DNA of 64,000 bases from Pontederia crassipes (lineage: Eukaryota; Streptophyta; Magnoliopsida; Commelinales; Pontederiaceae), in NCBI GenBank assembly GCA_030549335.1, contig CM060197.1, positions 22,332,501 to 22,396,500 on the forward strand. The letters are read 5' to 3'. The notes below the pieces were generated by a model. That model searched no databases. It worked only from the letters and a program-made list of their open reading frames with translations, and was not told where the DNA came from. This document shows, in pieces, positions 48,480-59,027 of this stretch. Position 1 is the stretch's first letter. Each line of letters starts with the position of its first letter. The translations under genes and the position numbers were made by a program.

Positions 48480-50660
48480 GATAATTGATGGATCTCGGCC
48501 GATAAAAGCTTGGCCACAAAATTTTGTTGATGAAGATCTCAGCCGTGCAATCTTGGCCGTAAGGAGTAGATGTCGATGAATAACCTTTCCACGCCGCCTT
48601 CGTTTTCTTGGCCGTAACGCACTGGGCGTAATGTGAGAGGGGCGGTGTAACTTCGGCCGTAAAGAAGGAAGGGCGGTATTGCTGGTGTTCGGCGCTCGTC
48701 CGGGCGTAAGGAGTCAGCTCCGGTGGAAGCTTGGCCGTAACGCACAGGGCGTAAGGGAGCGGCGGTGCGCGGTGTTGAGACTTCGGCCGTAAGGGCTTTT
48801 AGTCATGGAGACTTCGGCCGTAAGAAACAGAATGGAACAGAGGTTAGGCCGTAATGCACAGGGGGCATAAGGATCGGCGGTGAGACTCGGAACTTCGGCC
48901 GTAAGAGATGAAGATCGGCCGTAAGAGTAAGAGCTTTGGAACTTCGGCCGTAAGGAACTGGCGCGGCGCTTTTGGTCTGCACAAACACGAGGTGTAAGAA
49001 TTTATAGATACAATTACGGGCGTAAACTTACCTTTCCCTCATGATGTGCAGTGAAGGGTCACATCAAATTCAAGCAGCGCAGCGATCGGCCGATTCCAAG
49101 GTGATTTTTCCTTTCGCCTTGTCATGTCCGAGATGAACCCGACATGTTAATTCATGTATCGCTCGGTCCACGTATCCGAAGAAATGATTAGTCGAGTTCC
49201 TCTCCGTGCACAAAAAGAAATATCGATTAGGTGACTCCTTAAACTATTAAAATGCCAATCAAATAACTAATTAAATAAAAATAAAAAAATAAAAAAAAAT
49301 TAACTTAATTAAAAAAATGTAAATTAGTAAAATCTTTGGTTGTGATTAAATATTCAATTCGTCACTGCAACAACCAAGTGTCAAAAAAAAATTAAATAAA
49401 ATAAAAAATTAACATCTGATCAGAATGTGTGACATATAAATTTATCCAAAGGATTAACTTAGTTGTGATTAGATTTTCACTTAAGTCCTGCAACAATTAA
49501 TTTTCAGTAAGAGAGATAAAAGAATAAAAATACAAATATATACAAGAAAAAAGAAATACAGATAATAGGTCACGAAGAAATAAGATTTTAACAAATAGAA
49601 AGTCTTTCGGCCTTAAGAATTGAGAATTCGTCATTAAAATTGATTTCCGAAAAGAATTTATCAGAAACCTAATTATGGCCGCCAAACGCACTACAAACCA
49701 ATTCAAATGCCAAATAACTCGATCGAAAGTAAATCAAATAGATAATCATAAAATCAAGCACTCGTTCGGCCGTAAAACTTGGAAGAATACAAAACGAATC
49801 AGAACTAATTTGCGGCCGTAAAGTTAATAATTAGCAAAAAAAATATTTTCAGAGAGGAAATAAGATTGATCGGCCGTAATACAGAAATAGATTTACGGCC
49901 GAAATTAGATTAGTAATTCGAAGCTCGTTCGGCCGTAAAAATATTGACACAGTGTCGAAGGCGTAAACCAATTAAATTACGGCCGCAACAAACTAGTTAT
50001 TGTGGAATTTCGACCGTAAGACAGAAAACTAAACAGGGTGTTCGACCGAAATAAAAAAAAGAGAACGCAACGTCGACGATTTTTTTTTACGGCCGAAGAC
50101 AAGTAAGATTCATATCGGTCGTAAATCGATGAAAATTAAGTCGAACGTGAGGTAAAACATCAATACATATAAATCGGCCGAAATGAGATTAAATCAAACT
50201 TATTCGTTCAGAAATATATTACGGCCGAATTGAAGTTGACAACCTTTGGCCATAAAACAAAATTGGGTCTCGGCCGAAACAAAAATAGAATTAAACTTAT
50301 TCTTCCGTCAAGAGAAGAATCGTTACGGCCGAAAAGTAGTAAAATCCATATCAAATAATCATTACGGCCGAAACTGAATTAAGTCGATTCCTTACGGTCG
50401 TAAAATAACAAAGTCAGATCAAATCCATATGAAAAGTTCAAACAATTAAAATGTTACGGCCAAGAATGAAAGTTGAAACTGATTCGAATAGGGCGTAAAA
50501 AATTTAAACCATCGATAAATCGGGCGAAACAAGGTCAAATCAATATCCATTACTCATGGCGTAAAACAACGTTCGGATAAAAATATTACGGCCGTAAAGA
50601 TTGAAAGTTTAGAACTCAGAAATCATTCATTGCGAGGCCATAAAATTAATAAAGCCGACA
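48480..50660. repeat. Dense array of TCGGCCGTAA / TTACGGCCGA motifs in the LARD interior
   Basis: I count about 23 copies with a GGCCG core followed or preceded by TAA or GAA, plus a dozen variants (GGGCGTAA, CGACCGTAA, GGTCGTAA), in both orientations. Examples: 48654, 48731, 48784, 48814, 48896, 48916, 48945, 49764, 49871, 49893, 49931, 50089, 50220, 50325, 50363, 50578. Spacing is irregular, about 20-130 bases. Intervening sequence is AT-rich and unrelated between copies. Confidence 0.85.
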
Positions 50661-50910
50661 TATCAAATTAAAGTCGTAAATCCATAAGTCGACAGTGTAA
50701 TTCGGAAAATCCAATCGGCGTCGGATTTTAAACATAAAGTAGACAAATTTAAAAAAAATTTATCGTGACATTTATCTGCAAAAGAAAAAAATGTCAGTTT
50801 ATTCACAAAAATAATTAAAACAATTAATACATATGCACAGAGAATTATTTACAATTTATTTACATCTCCTAATAATTCATAAAAATCAGAAATTAATTAA
50901 TAAAATATTC

Positions 50911-50932
50911 TCCGGCAACGGCGCCAAAAACT
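50911..50932 (-). other. Primer-binding site of the LARD (tRNA-Asp type)
   Basis: The minus strand reads AGTTTTTGGCGCCGTTGCCG just inside the 5' LTR. TGGCGCCGTTGCCGG is the site used by Athila-type elements, complementary to a tRNA-Asp 3' end. Confidence 0.75.
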
Positions 50933-52586
50933 TGATGCGTTGTATTTGTAACAATAAAATTTGCTAGCAAGTGCACTAGTCGCTCAAGTAATATAGTAAA
51001 AAGGAGAAAGAGTGTCGAACTCACGAGGAATATTATTAATTCAATATCTGGATTTATAAATTAATAAGAGAGGAAAAACATGGATTTTTAGAAAGATGTT
51101 TTATGAAATAAAATAAAGAAAATAAGATAAAGATAACATAGTGGTGTTGAAGTTAGGCCTTAGGATGAAAATAGATCAGGATAAATATTTGAACCATAAA
51201 AGATAACTTTAATCTTTAAAGATGGATTAGAGTCTCCCTAAAGTAATCTAACATGATTAACTTGTGGTCTCCACGACTGGCATCCCTCAATTTAATCATA
51301 TAGAACTATCTTAATTTAATAAGAATTGAAGTCTCCACGACTGGTACCCCCAAAATCATATTAAAATTAAGATGCATTAAATTGGATTCTCTAAACTATT
51401 AATCACTCCACAAACTGGTATAGATTAATAGACCACACAAACTTGATTCTCCACACACTAGTTATCAAATTTATGTCAATTATTAATTCCAAATAAAATC
51501 AATTATAATTAGTATAATAAATTCTGAAATTAAACACTCCACAAACTGGTATAGCCTAATTCAGAAATTCAATTAACTAACATAAAAGCATTAAGCACAA
51601 TTAATAATTGATTAGAAAAGATTAAAACAAATAAAGTAGGGTCCAAACATTTCCCTTCAATTAATAATCTCCTAAAATAATAACCCTAAAAATATGGAGT
51701 TCATCCTAGAAATTCTGGAGAGATAATAACAAAATAACAATAATAATCGAAAGAATTACACCCAAAATAAAAGTAGAGCTCTCGAATTGGGCAGACAGTC
51801 GGGCAGCCTCTCGGACTTGATCAGGGTCGCGATCAACCTCCAGCCGTCGCACCTCTCTCCTCTTGGTCGTAGCCTGCAGAGCTCACGACTCGCCGTGGAA
51901 GAAAACCTGAACTTCAGAGCACCAATTAAAACGATGGATTCTTCACGTATTTATAGGGTGCGGACGGCCTTCAATTTGATCTCGGCCGTAACATCGTACG
52001 GTTGACTTTAAAATTATAAGATAAACTCGGCCAAAGATAAATCATTTTATCATTACGCCCAAAGATAAATCATTTTTATCTTTACTCCTTCATATATCTT
52101 GTTACGCCCAAAGATAAACTCGGCCAAAAGAATGATTTTATTGCCATTACCCCCTCCAAATCTCGGCCGTAAGGAAGGAACTTATCTTGTTACGCCCAAA
52201 AGATAAAATCAATTGATTGTTACACCCTTCATCTTCATGCCATTACGCCCTCCAAATTTCGGCCGTAAGGAAAGACTTCTTATCATTACCCCCTCCATAT
52301 CTCGGCCAAAATGATATCTTTTATCCTAATCTCGGCCGTAATGATAAATTCTTCGGAATTTCGGCCGATACAACACAATCCATTTAAATCTCGATTTTTC
52401 CTGCAAAATAATTATCAAAACTTAGTTAATCCATCCACAATTAAAATATTCAGAGAATTTAATAATTAAAATTGATAAATTCGGAATTACGATTAAAAGT
52501 GACAAAAGATGATGCATGCCATGATCAAATTACAGAAAATTTAACTAAAATAATAATCTAAAATATGTTATATTTTGCATGCATCA
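50933..52586 (-). repeat. 5' LTR of the LARD
   Basis: 1654 bp, same length as the 3' LTR with about 26 substitutions. The minus-strand TATA box is at 51948-51956. Confidence 0.9.
51948..51956 (-). promoter_or_regulatory. LARD LTR TATA box (5' LTR copy, likely promoter)
   Basis: Minus-strand CTATAAATA in the 5' LTR, with four CGGCCGTAA motifs within about 400 bases upstream (higher coordinates). Confidence 0.7.
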
Positions 52587-53089
52587 TCAACCGGTCCATT
52601 AATACGATCGATCAGTTCCCAACTAAAATGAGCAGTAACAGATAGTTTTTGGCCAAATCAAAGAGCAACGATCATATTATCCAAAGAGGCCTATAAAAGA
52701 AGACCAATGGGTCCAGAATACATCAAGCACTCAAGGGAAACATCAAGCATCAAAGGAAAATGATTTTCTTGAAGTTATTTCTAATCTTCTGTTCTTTCTC
52801 TCTTCATTTGTTGTGAGTTTGATATTGTAAAAGAGATAAACAATTTCATAGAAATTTGAGTGTGAGATCCTGTGTGGCCAAAGCTCGTCAACAAACTACC
52901 GTGCACTTTTTGTTTGCTTTCTCTCTCCCTCTCCGTCCTTTTTTATTGTGCATTTGATATGATTGATTTTGTGTTGATTTGAAAATTAATGAATCAATTT
53001 TAAGCTTCTGCGATGATTGTTGTAAAATTGGTATTTTCGGATTTAATACCAATTCACCCTCCCCCCTCTTGGTTCCTTGGGATACTACA

Positions 53090-53658
53090 TTGATCACGTC
53101 CAAAAAATATTGCATAATCTTCTCTTCAAAAATATTGCGCAATTTCTGCGATTTTATCAGCTGATCGTTCGATCGGTCCTCCGACCTCGTTGATTGTCGA
53201 AGCTCAACCATCATGGTCTCGACATTTATTGAATCGTTGCTGAGTTGATCGGTCGACTAGTTTCACGATCGGGCCATTGACTAGACCACTCTCGTCATTC
53301 TGTTTGATTGAACCATGCGATTTGTGCACTGACCTATCGACCGGTATACCGAATCAGTCGACCTATTTTTCGATCGCCAGATTGACCGCCCTGCAGTATT
53401 TTGAATATATCTTTCTGCACAGTTATCCAAATGAGATGATTTTTATTCTATGGAAAGCTAACATGATTCTCTACAATTTTGATATTCACTCTTAATGTAA
53501 AGCTTGTGGGAACATATACTAATATTAATCAAAAGTTTAGTGCATGAATACAACTCATTTTTATTTATACTTTTTCGGCATTTTAATGTAGCTCTAAATT
53601 TTTTGAGTTTTGTATAATCAAAATATAATTACATAGGGCATAAAACTTTGCTCCAACA
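53090..53658 (-). repeat. 5' LTR of the copia derivative, second part
   Basis: It matches 43190-43825, including GACCACTCTCGTCATT and the end TTTGCTCCAACA. CGGTCGACCG-like motifs recur at 53160-53390. Confidence 0.78.
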
Positions 53659-54195
53659 CTGATCGTGCAACACACTGCTATACTATGAATCAATATGTTA
53701 GTGAAATTGGATGGATCAGATACCATGAATCAATATTGAAATAATAACAAAATAACACCATTACATGTCGGCAGAACCTGGGCCGGGTTGGGTTTGACCC
53801 GGGCTAGGTTCATCAATGGCCAACGCTTTGGCCCAACCCAGGCCGAGTATAACTTGAACTCGAATTGGTTGCGGGCATGTCAGTGCTGAAACTCGGCCAG
53901 GTTTTAGTGTCTGTATGCACATCGGCGGGTCGGGCGACGGGGAGCCCAAGTCGGGCTCTGCGTCGGATCTGCCCAATGGTGGTCATACCTAGGCCGAGTT
54001 TTCCAAACTCGATTCGGGTTTTGTGATTTTGACAAAATCATGGCCGTGACTTCTCGGTTTTCCATGTGATTCGTAGGAGTAAACCTCTTTAAAATAAGCA
54101 TAAGCACATGGAATGATACAAGGTAGATAGGAGAAGATACTATCCTCTAAGTGGATCCTTAATCATGCAAATGTATTGTTAAAATCAATCCAATG
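53659..54195 (-). repeat. 5' LTR of the second gypsy element, second part
   Basis: It continues the LTR interrupted at 42556 and parallels 35186-35714, including the ACCCGGGCCGAGT word cluster (53770-54010). It stops at CCAATG where a CACTA terminus begins. Confidence 0.8.
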
Positions 54196-54659
54196 CACTA
54201 CAAGAAAACTGCCGAATAGCGATGCAAATTAGCATTGCCATATTATGCGTCTCTAAATTGACGCTAATAGAATCACAATAGTGCCATCATTGCGTCGACA
54301 AGAAGAGACACTAAGTGCCTCTGTATAGCGTCCATTTAGTGTCGCATTAGCGTCACAAAATGTAGTCGCTAACTGAGATGCCAAAATGATGCTATTTCGA
54401 CGCTATTATCATGCACGAAAACTAATAAACGCGCGACAGCTGGTAGCATTGTATTGTCGTCGCAGGACTGCAACGCTAGATTAGCGTCACAAGCAAAGTG
54501 ACGCTAAATCGACGTGAATATAAGATCCGATATTAGCACTGGATTCATGCCCTGCATTCGCGTCGCAGGCATGTGATGCTACATTAGCGTCACTATGACC
54601 GCAACGCTAAGTAGACGCTAATATCATATAATGTATATATAGTATAGTCGACGCTAAGT

Positions 54660-54890
54660 TTTTTACACTCTTTTCAGTATAGTCTATATAATGCTAACTA
54701 CATTATACAATACTATATAATACTATATTATACAATACTATATAGTACTAACTACACTATACATTACTATACTATACTGTACTACAGTACACTATACTAT
54801 ATAATATTATATACTATACTAAATTATATTATACTATACATTATACTATATTTATACACCATACTATACTATATTATTCTATCATATAAT
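54660..54890. repeat. ATACTATA low-complexity repeat
   Basis: Degenerate tandem TATACTATA/ACTATACAATA units inside the CACTA element. Confidence 0.8.
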
Positions 54891-55132
54891 ATCCAAAAGT
54901 TAATATATCATGCTATACATACATTATACTCCAATTCCCAAATTCCAAAATCGGAGGAATAGTGTTTCTTCATTTTTTATGAAATTCAAATGGAGATTGC
55001 CGGAGATCCAACTGTCGGATCATCACGAAATTTATACCCCCCATAGACTATGGAAACACAGATTTTTCAGTATTTTTTTATGATTTCAGGGGATCATACG
55101 ATAGAGTTAAGAACTTAAAAAAAAGGCTTCCG

Positions 55133-55327
55133 ATGGCCGCCGATGTGAGTTCGGCTCGAATCGGTCGAAATGAAAATTACGGACTCATAGAGATGGACTC
55201 GAGCTGTCCGCCCGCACATGAATCATTATCATTGGAGGTCGGAAGGCATTCAATAAAATTGGCAAAGTTTCATAATAGAAATGGTCGATTCTCCGCGGTC
55301 CTCATTCAGATCGCCATGAAAAAGTAG
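55133..55327 (+). other. Unrecognised 64-codon ORF inside the CACTA element
   Basis: It starts MAADVSSARIGRNENYGLIEMD and ends VLIQIAMKK, in the GC-richer segment after the subterminal repeats. I do not recognise it. Such segments in CACTA elements can be untranslated leader or captured host exons. Confidence 0.25.
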
Positions 55328-55645
55328 GCATTTCAGTGGGCTCGGGAAGGTAGGCCGGTTCTATGTGTTTCAAGTTTTTTTTTCCTCCGATTCTCAAAAT
55401 ACCCATTTTTCATAATTCTAAAAATTCCTAGACCTTTCATATGATTCAATATCCCTAGCATTCTTTATTATTTTGGACCATTTTAATACATGCTAATGAT
55501 TATTTCTTAATGGAATTAAATGTTTTGACGAGCAGAGCACGCAACCAATAGGAAACTTGGCTTCATGTTATTATTAACAAAAGAGCAGAGGCCAACATCT
55601 GGGTGTTTTTCACTCACTTGGACAATCTAATCAAGTATTCAATAA

Positions 55646-55864
55646 GTGTTAAGTGAGGAAGAAATTTTCAAGAAGCCTGTCCTATTGAGGAATTTATATC
55701 CTCCCAACCATATTACAATGGAGATGCCAACATTAGCTGACCAATCATATTTTATTTCTCCTCGACACTTTCACATGATCGGTCTACCATATATAAAGCA
55801 TATCCGCAATGCATTTACAGATTTTTTGGAAGCAATAGAAAATGTGAAGAATTTCACCTATTAA
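55646..55864 (+). other. Unrecognised 72-codon ORF inside the CACTA element
   Basis: It starts MLSEEEIFKKPVLLRNLYPPNH and ends IENVKNFTY. It is protein-like in composition (charged start, hydrophobic middle), but I do not recognise a domain. It could be a captured exon or transposase fragment. Confidence 0.25.
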
Positions 55865-57198
55865 TTTCTTAAGAATGTACGTAACTGTTTTGATTAAGGT
55901 AAAATGTTGGGGACAAATTGGCTTCTGGAGTTTGTATAAATGTGATGCGCAGTATACAATAAGAATGTTGTTGGAATGTAAATTGACATATACAGTTTAA
56001 AATTTTGTAACAAGTATTATCTTGTTATGACAAGCTTTGTGGATGCAATTTGAATTATGAATATTCCAGATTTCTTCCTCTTTATAAATAAAGCACATTA
56101 TTTCCATGTTTTGTATTCAATATTTTATGTTACTGAACAATTGTTGGATGGTATATATGCAATTCTTAAATAATTTGTACTAAAAGGTACTAGCCAATTG
56201 AAGCATATTAACCAATGATATCAATTTTGTTATCGACGCTTAAGTCCAAATGCTTTGGTTCTCCATTCTTTTGCACTCCAATTTATGTCGACCTTCCATA
56301 ATATTAAAATTTCATAAGACACCTTGTTCGTCTAACAATATATGTCAGCGATGCATTACCCCATTACATAGGCTACTAGAACTTCTAGTAGCTTGTGTCA
56401 TGCCCCCGAATACATCTCAAAGATATATTATGAAATATTGCTTACATGGAGATTAATTCGAAGAAGTTTGCATGACTAAACATTTCATTGAAAATAAAAA
56501 GACTCGATATCATGTGCAAAATTCAACATGAACTGAGGCTGTTGCCTGCACCACATTTACTTGTGGCATTAAATACACAAGGGAAAATTATATTAATATC
56601 GTGGAATAAATTTATAAACAATAATGTCATGAAAATTATAAATGACAGAGATGAGATAAAATATCATAGCAAGAGAAATGTGTTTATTTTAACATGATAA
56701 GTGTATCAGTCATGAACCAACGTTCCCATTAAAATTAGCATAATTAGTACCATCATTGTGTAAATTAATTTATTTGCATATGCATTACCAATGTAATATT
56801 TTAATTAGTAAAGTAAAGTTATCAACCCTTGTGTCATTATGACCAATAACGTAGCGCAAATGGCACGTAAAAATAAATATATATAATATTTACATAATGA
56901 TTTACATAATATATATATATAATATTTAACACAAATAAATCCTACAAATCGTGATTATTATAATAAATAAGCTTATATATAATAATAAATAATTAATGTT
57001 AATTGAAAGTAAAATTAGCAATTTTAGATGTAAAATTTGATTAGTTCGTCATTACCGCTGAGAACACGCAAGCTAAAATATCCTTCATCGTAAAACCAAC
57101 TTTGGAAATTTGTACATGCCACCCAATACTTCGGATATTTTAAAAACCAACTTTCCTTAATCATAAAAAAATTACAAATTCCTGGAGTTGCATCCATC
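55865..57198. other. AT-rich sequence, no gene seen
   Basis: AT-rich, short frames only. It may be CACTA interior or the older sequence into which the gypsy element at 57199 inserted. Confidence 0.4.
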
Positions 57199-59027
57199 TG
57201 TAATGCCCTCAAATTGCATCCTGGCACGTGGTAGAATACGCTTCAAGGATGTTACGGATCATCCTTACGTGAACATCATATTGACAAAAAAATACGAGTT
57301 TGATTGGTCAACTCAACATCGATAAAAGTGAAAGATTTAATAATAATTAAATGATAAAAAGAGTATGACATTTAATATGCAGAAGATTGATAAAGAACTT
57401 CATATGAATCCAAAGGAAACTAATACATCAACTAATATGCGGAAAAAAAAATCTATCCCATAATCTAAAGGACTCAAGACACCCATGTGCAGCCACCTAC
57501 GAGCTCGATCAGTCACCGTTGGCCACCTTCATCAATCTGACCTTAGCTTGCATTTAAGAACATGCAGGGGAGAACCTCCCTATGAGTTTTACAACTTAGT
57601 ATGGAAGTAAAATAAAGACAATCATAAGATCATAATGCTAGATAAGAATCATAAAGATAGAGGGATAAATCATTATCATCACAAAACTAAAGGAAAACGT
57701 GTAAAGTGACATATGAATAAGAGATCATAATCACATCATGATAAAGGGCTAGAATCATATCGCCATAAGGTTCTTTATTCATATGTTTACATATGCTTCA
57801 TCATCTTATTATTCATCTTTTACTAATTTGGGGTATATTTCAACCCACGGAGAGGCACGCCTCAACCCATCATCATCATCATAATTGGCAAAGTCCTCAC
57901 ATAACTGACCGTAGTCACCCATAATTGACTGAAATCAATCCATAATTTGGTCGTAACTAGTCTATCATAAAAGAGCTCTCCATTTAATATTTTCACCTTT
58001 TATCTTGTAGCTTTTAATTATTTATTATTAAGACATAATCAAACTACAAGATAGGATCATGAAGAGAAAATCATGGGCATAAATGTCATAATTATCATCA
58101 TCGTTAAGATCTAGAACACATACGTGAATCAGGGATCTAAAGATCATAAAGTTAACATGAGTCATATCAGAACCCGGGCTGAGTAAGGTAGAACCCGAGC
58201 CAAGTTCATCAATCGTTGCTCTAAAAAAATAGGGGTAAACCCAGGCCGGGTTCGGGTTACACCTAGGCCAGGTCGAGTCATCTTCGAGTTAGGGTAGCCA
58301 TCGTGCCCGACTGTCTCATCGTGCATGGAACTCGGGCCGAGTCGTCATCAACCAAGGCCGAGTTTGTCTGATTTTAGGACTCGGAGAGCATCGGCAATGG
58401 CGGATCGGGTCGAGTTCCAACGAACTCGGTCCGGCGATGGACCTGCCCGGGTTAGGTTCTGGTGAACCCGGGCCAGATTCCTCTTATGCAAAAATTGTGC
58501 GGAAGCTCAGTTTACGTTTTGAACATCTTTTCTGGCAATGGTCGGTGCCATGCATCATCATAGAACATTATACTATAACTAGAGACTAACTAGGACATGT
58601 TTCAAGCCTAAAATCAAGATTATATGATGAATTTATCTTAATTCCATACCTTGCGAGTTTTTGTCCAAGAAACTAATCATGCAGTCTTCTTTTTCCTCTT
58701 CTTCCTCTTCCTTTTCTTTCGGCTGCTCCCTTCTGTCCAGCGCTCGTTCACCGCCGTCCACGTCTTTCGGCTTGTCCCCTGTTGGCGGCAATTGGTCAAG
58801 GATGAACAAGAAACAAAAGGGCGCCCGAAAGGGGGAGGAAAACTAGGTTGGCACATGGGAGAAGCAAAAGGGTTGTTTCATTCGTTTTGGCCTCTTATTT
58901 ATAGGGGAAAGGTCCGAGTTTCAGTTGGAATCGAACTCCCTCTCGAATTTGCGTTAGATTTTATCTTTTCTTCTTAATTTTTCTTTTTTTTCCTTTTTAT
59001 CCTTCTTTTCATGTTATGACTCGTGCA
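57199..59027 (-). repeat. 3' LTR of the third gypsy element
   Basis: It starts TGTAATGCCCTC and ends CTCGTGCA. The minus-strand TATA box is at about 58889-58897 (CTATAAATAAG). An ACCCGGGCCGAGT-type word cluster lies at 58165-58475, downstream of the TATA box in element orientation. Confidence 0.78.

Larger units (their letters stand above)
45521..52586 (-). mobile_element. Complete Athila-type LARD (large non-coding LTR retrotransposon), 7.07 kb
   Basis: Two 1654-bp LTRs (45521-47174 and 50933-52586) start TGATGCGTTG and end GCATGCATCA. The flanks are TCAAC on both sides (45516-45520 and 52587-52591), a perfect 5-bp target duplication. The minus-strand primer-binding site and polypurine tract set the orientation. 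The 3.76-kb interior has no gag or pol frame; its longest frames are under 80 codons and have no domain. By eye the LTRs differ at about 26 positions (about 1.6%) with no indel, so the insertion is young. It needs enzymes from an autonomous partner. Confidence 0.9.
45031..53089 (+). repeat. Solo copia LTR of the same family, opposite orientation, split by the LARD
   Basis: 45031-45520 plus 52592-53089 give about 990 bp from TGTTGGAGCA to GATACTACA. Relative to 42557-43825 (inverted) it lacks a few hundred bases around 52875-52890. Flanks CTGAT (45026-45030) and TTGAT (53090-53094) suggest a 5-bp duplication with one mismatch. A TATA box CTATAAAAG lies at about 52691. Confidence 0.75.
42557..53658 (-). 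mobile_element. Sirevirus-like copia deletion derivative carrying nested insertions
   Basis: Minus orientation. 3' LTR 42557-43825 (TGTAGGATCA...GCTCCAACA), internal region 43826-44425 of only 600 bp, and 5' LTR 44426-45030 continued at 53090-53658. The flanks TTGAT (42552-42556) and CTGAT (53659-53663) form a near-perfect 5-bp target duplication. The unoccupied site CTGAT is at 35186-35190. No gag or pol remains. Confidence 0.82.
54196..57198 (+). mobile_element. CACTA element 5' end and interior (right end not seen)
   Basis: It begins CACTACAAGAAAACTGCCG. Subterminal repeats of TAGCGTCAC/GACGCTAA fill 54215-54660. A low-complexity ATACTATA stretch (54660-54890) is followed by a GC-richer segment (54940-55350). 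No GTAGTG end occurs before the gypsy LTR at 57199, so the element either continues beyond that insertion or is truncated. Confidence 0.68.

Noticed and set aside
48480..50660. CRISPR-like array
   Set aside because: The repeats are about 10 bases, occur in both orientations with irregular spacing, and sit inside a plant retrotransposon.
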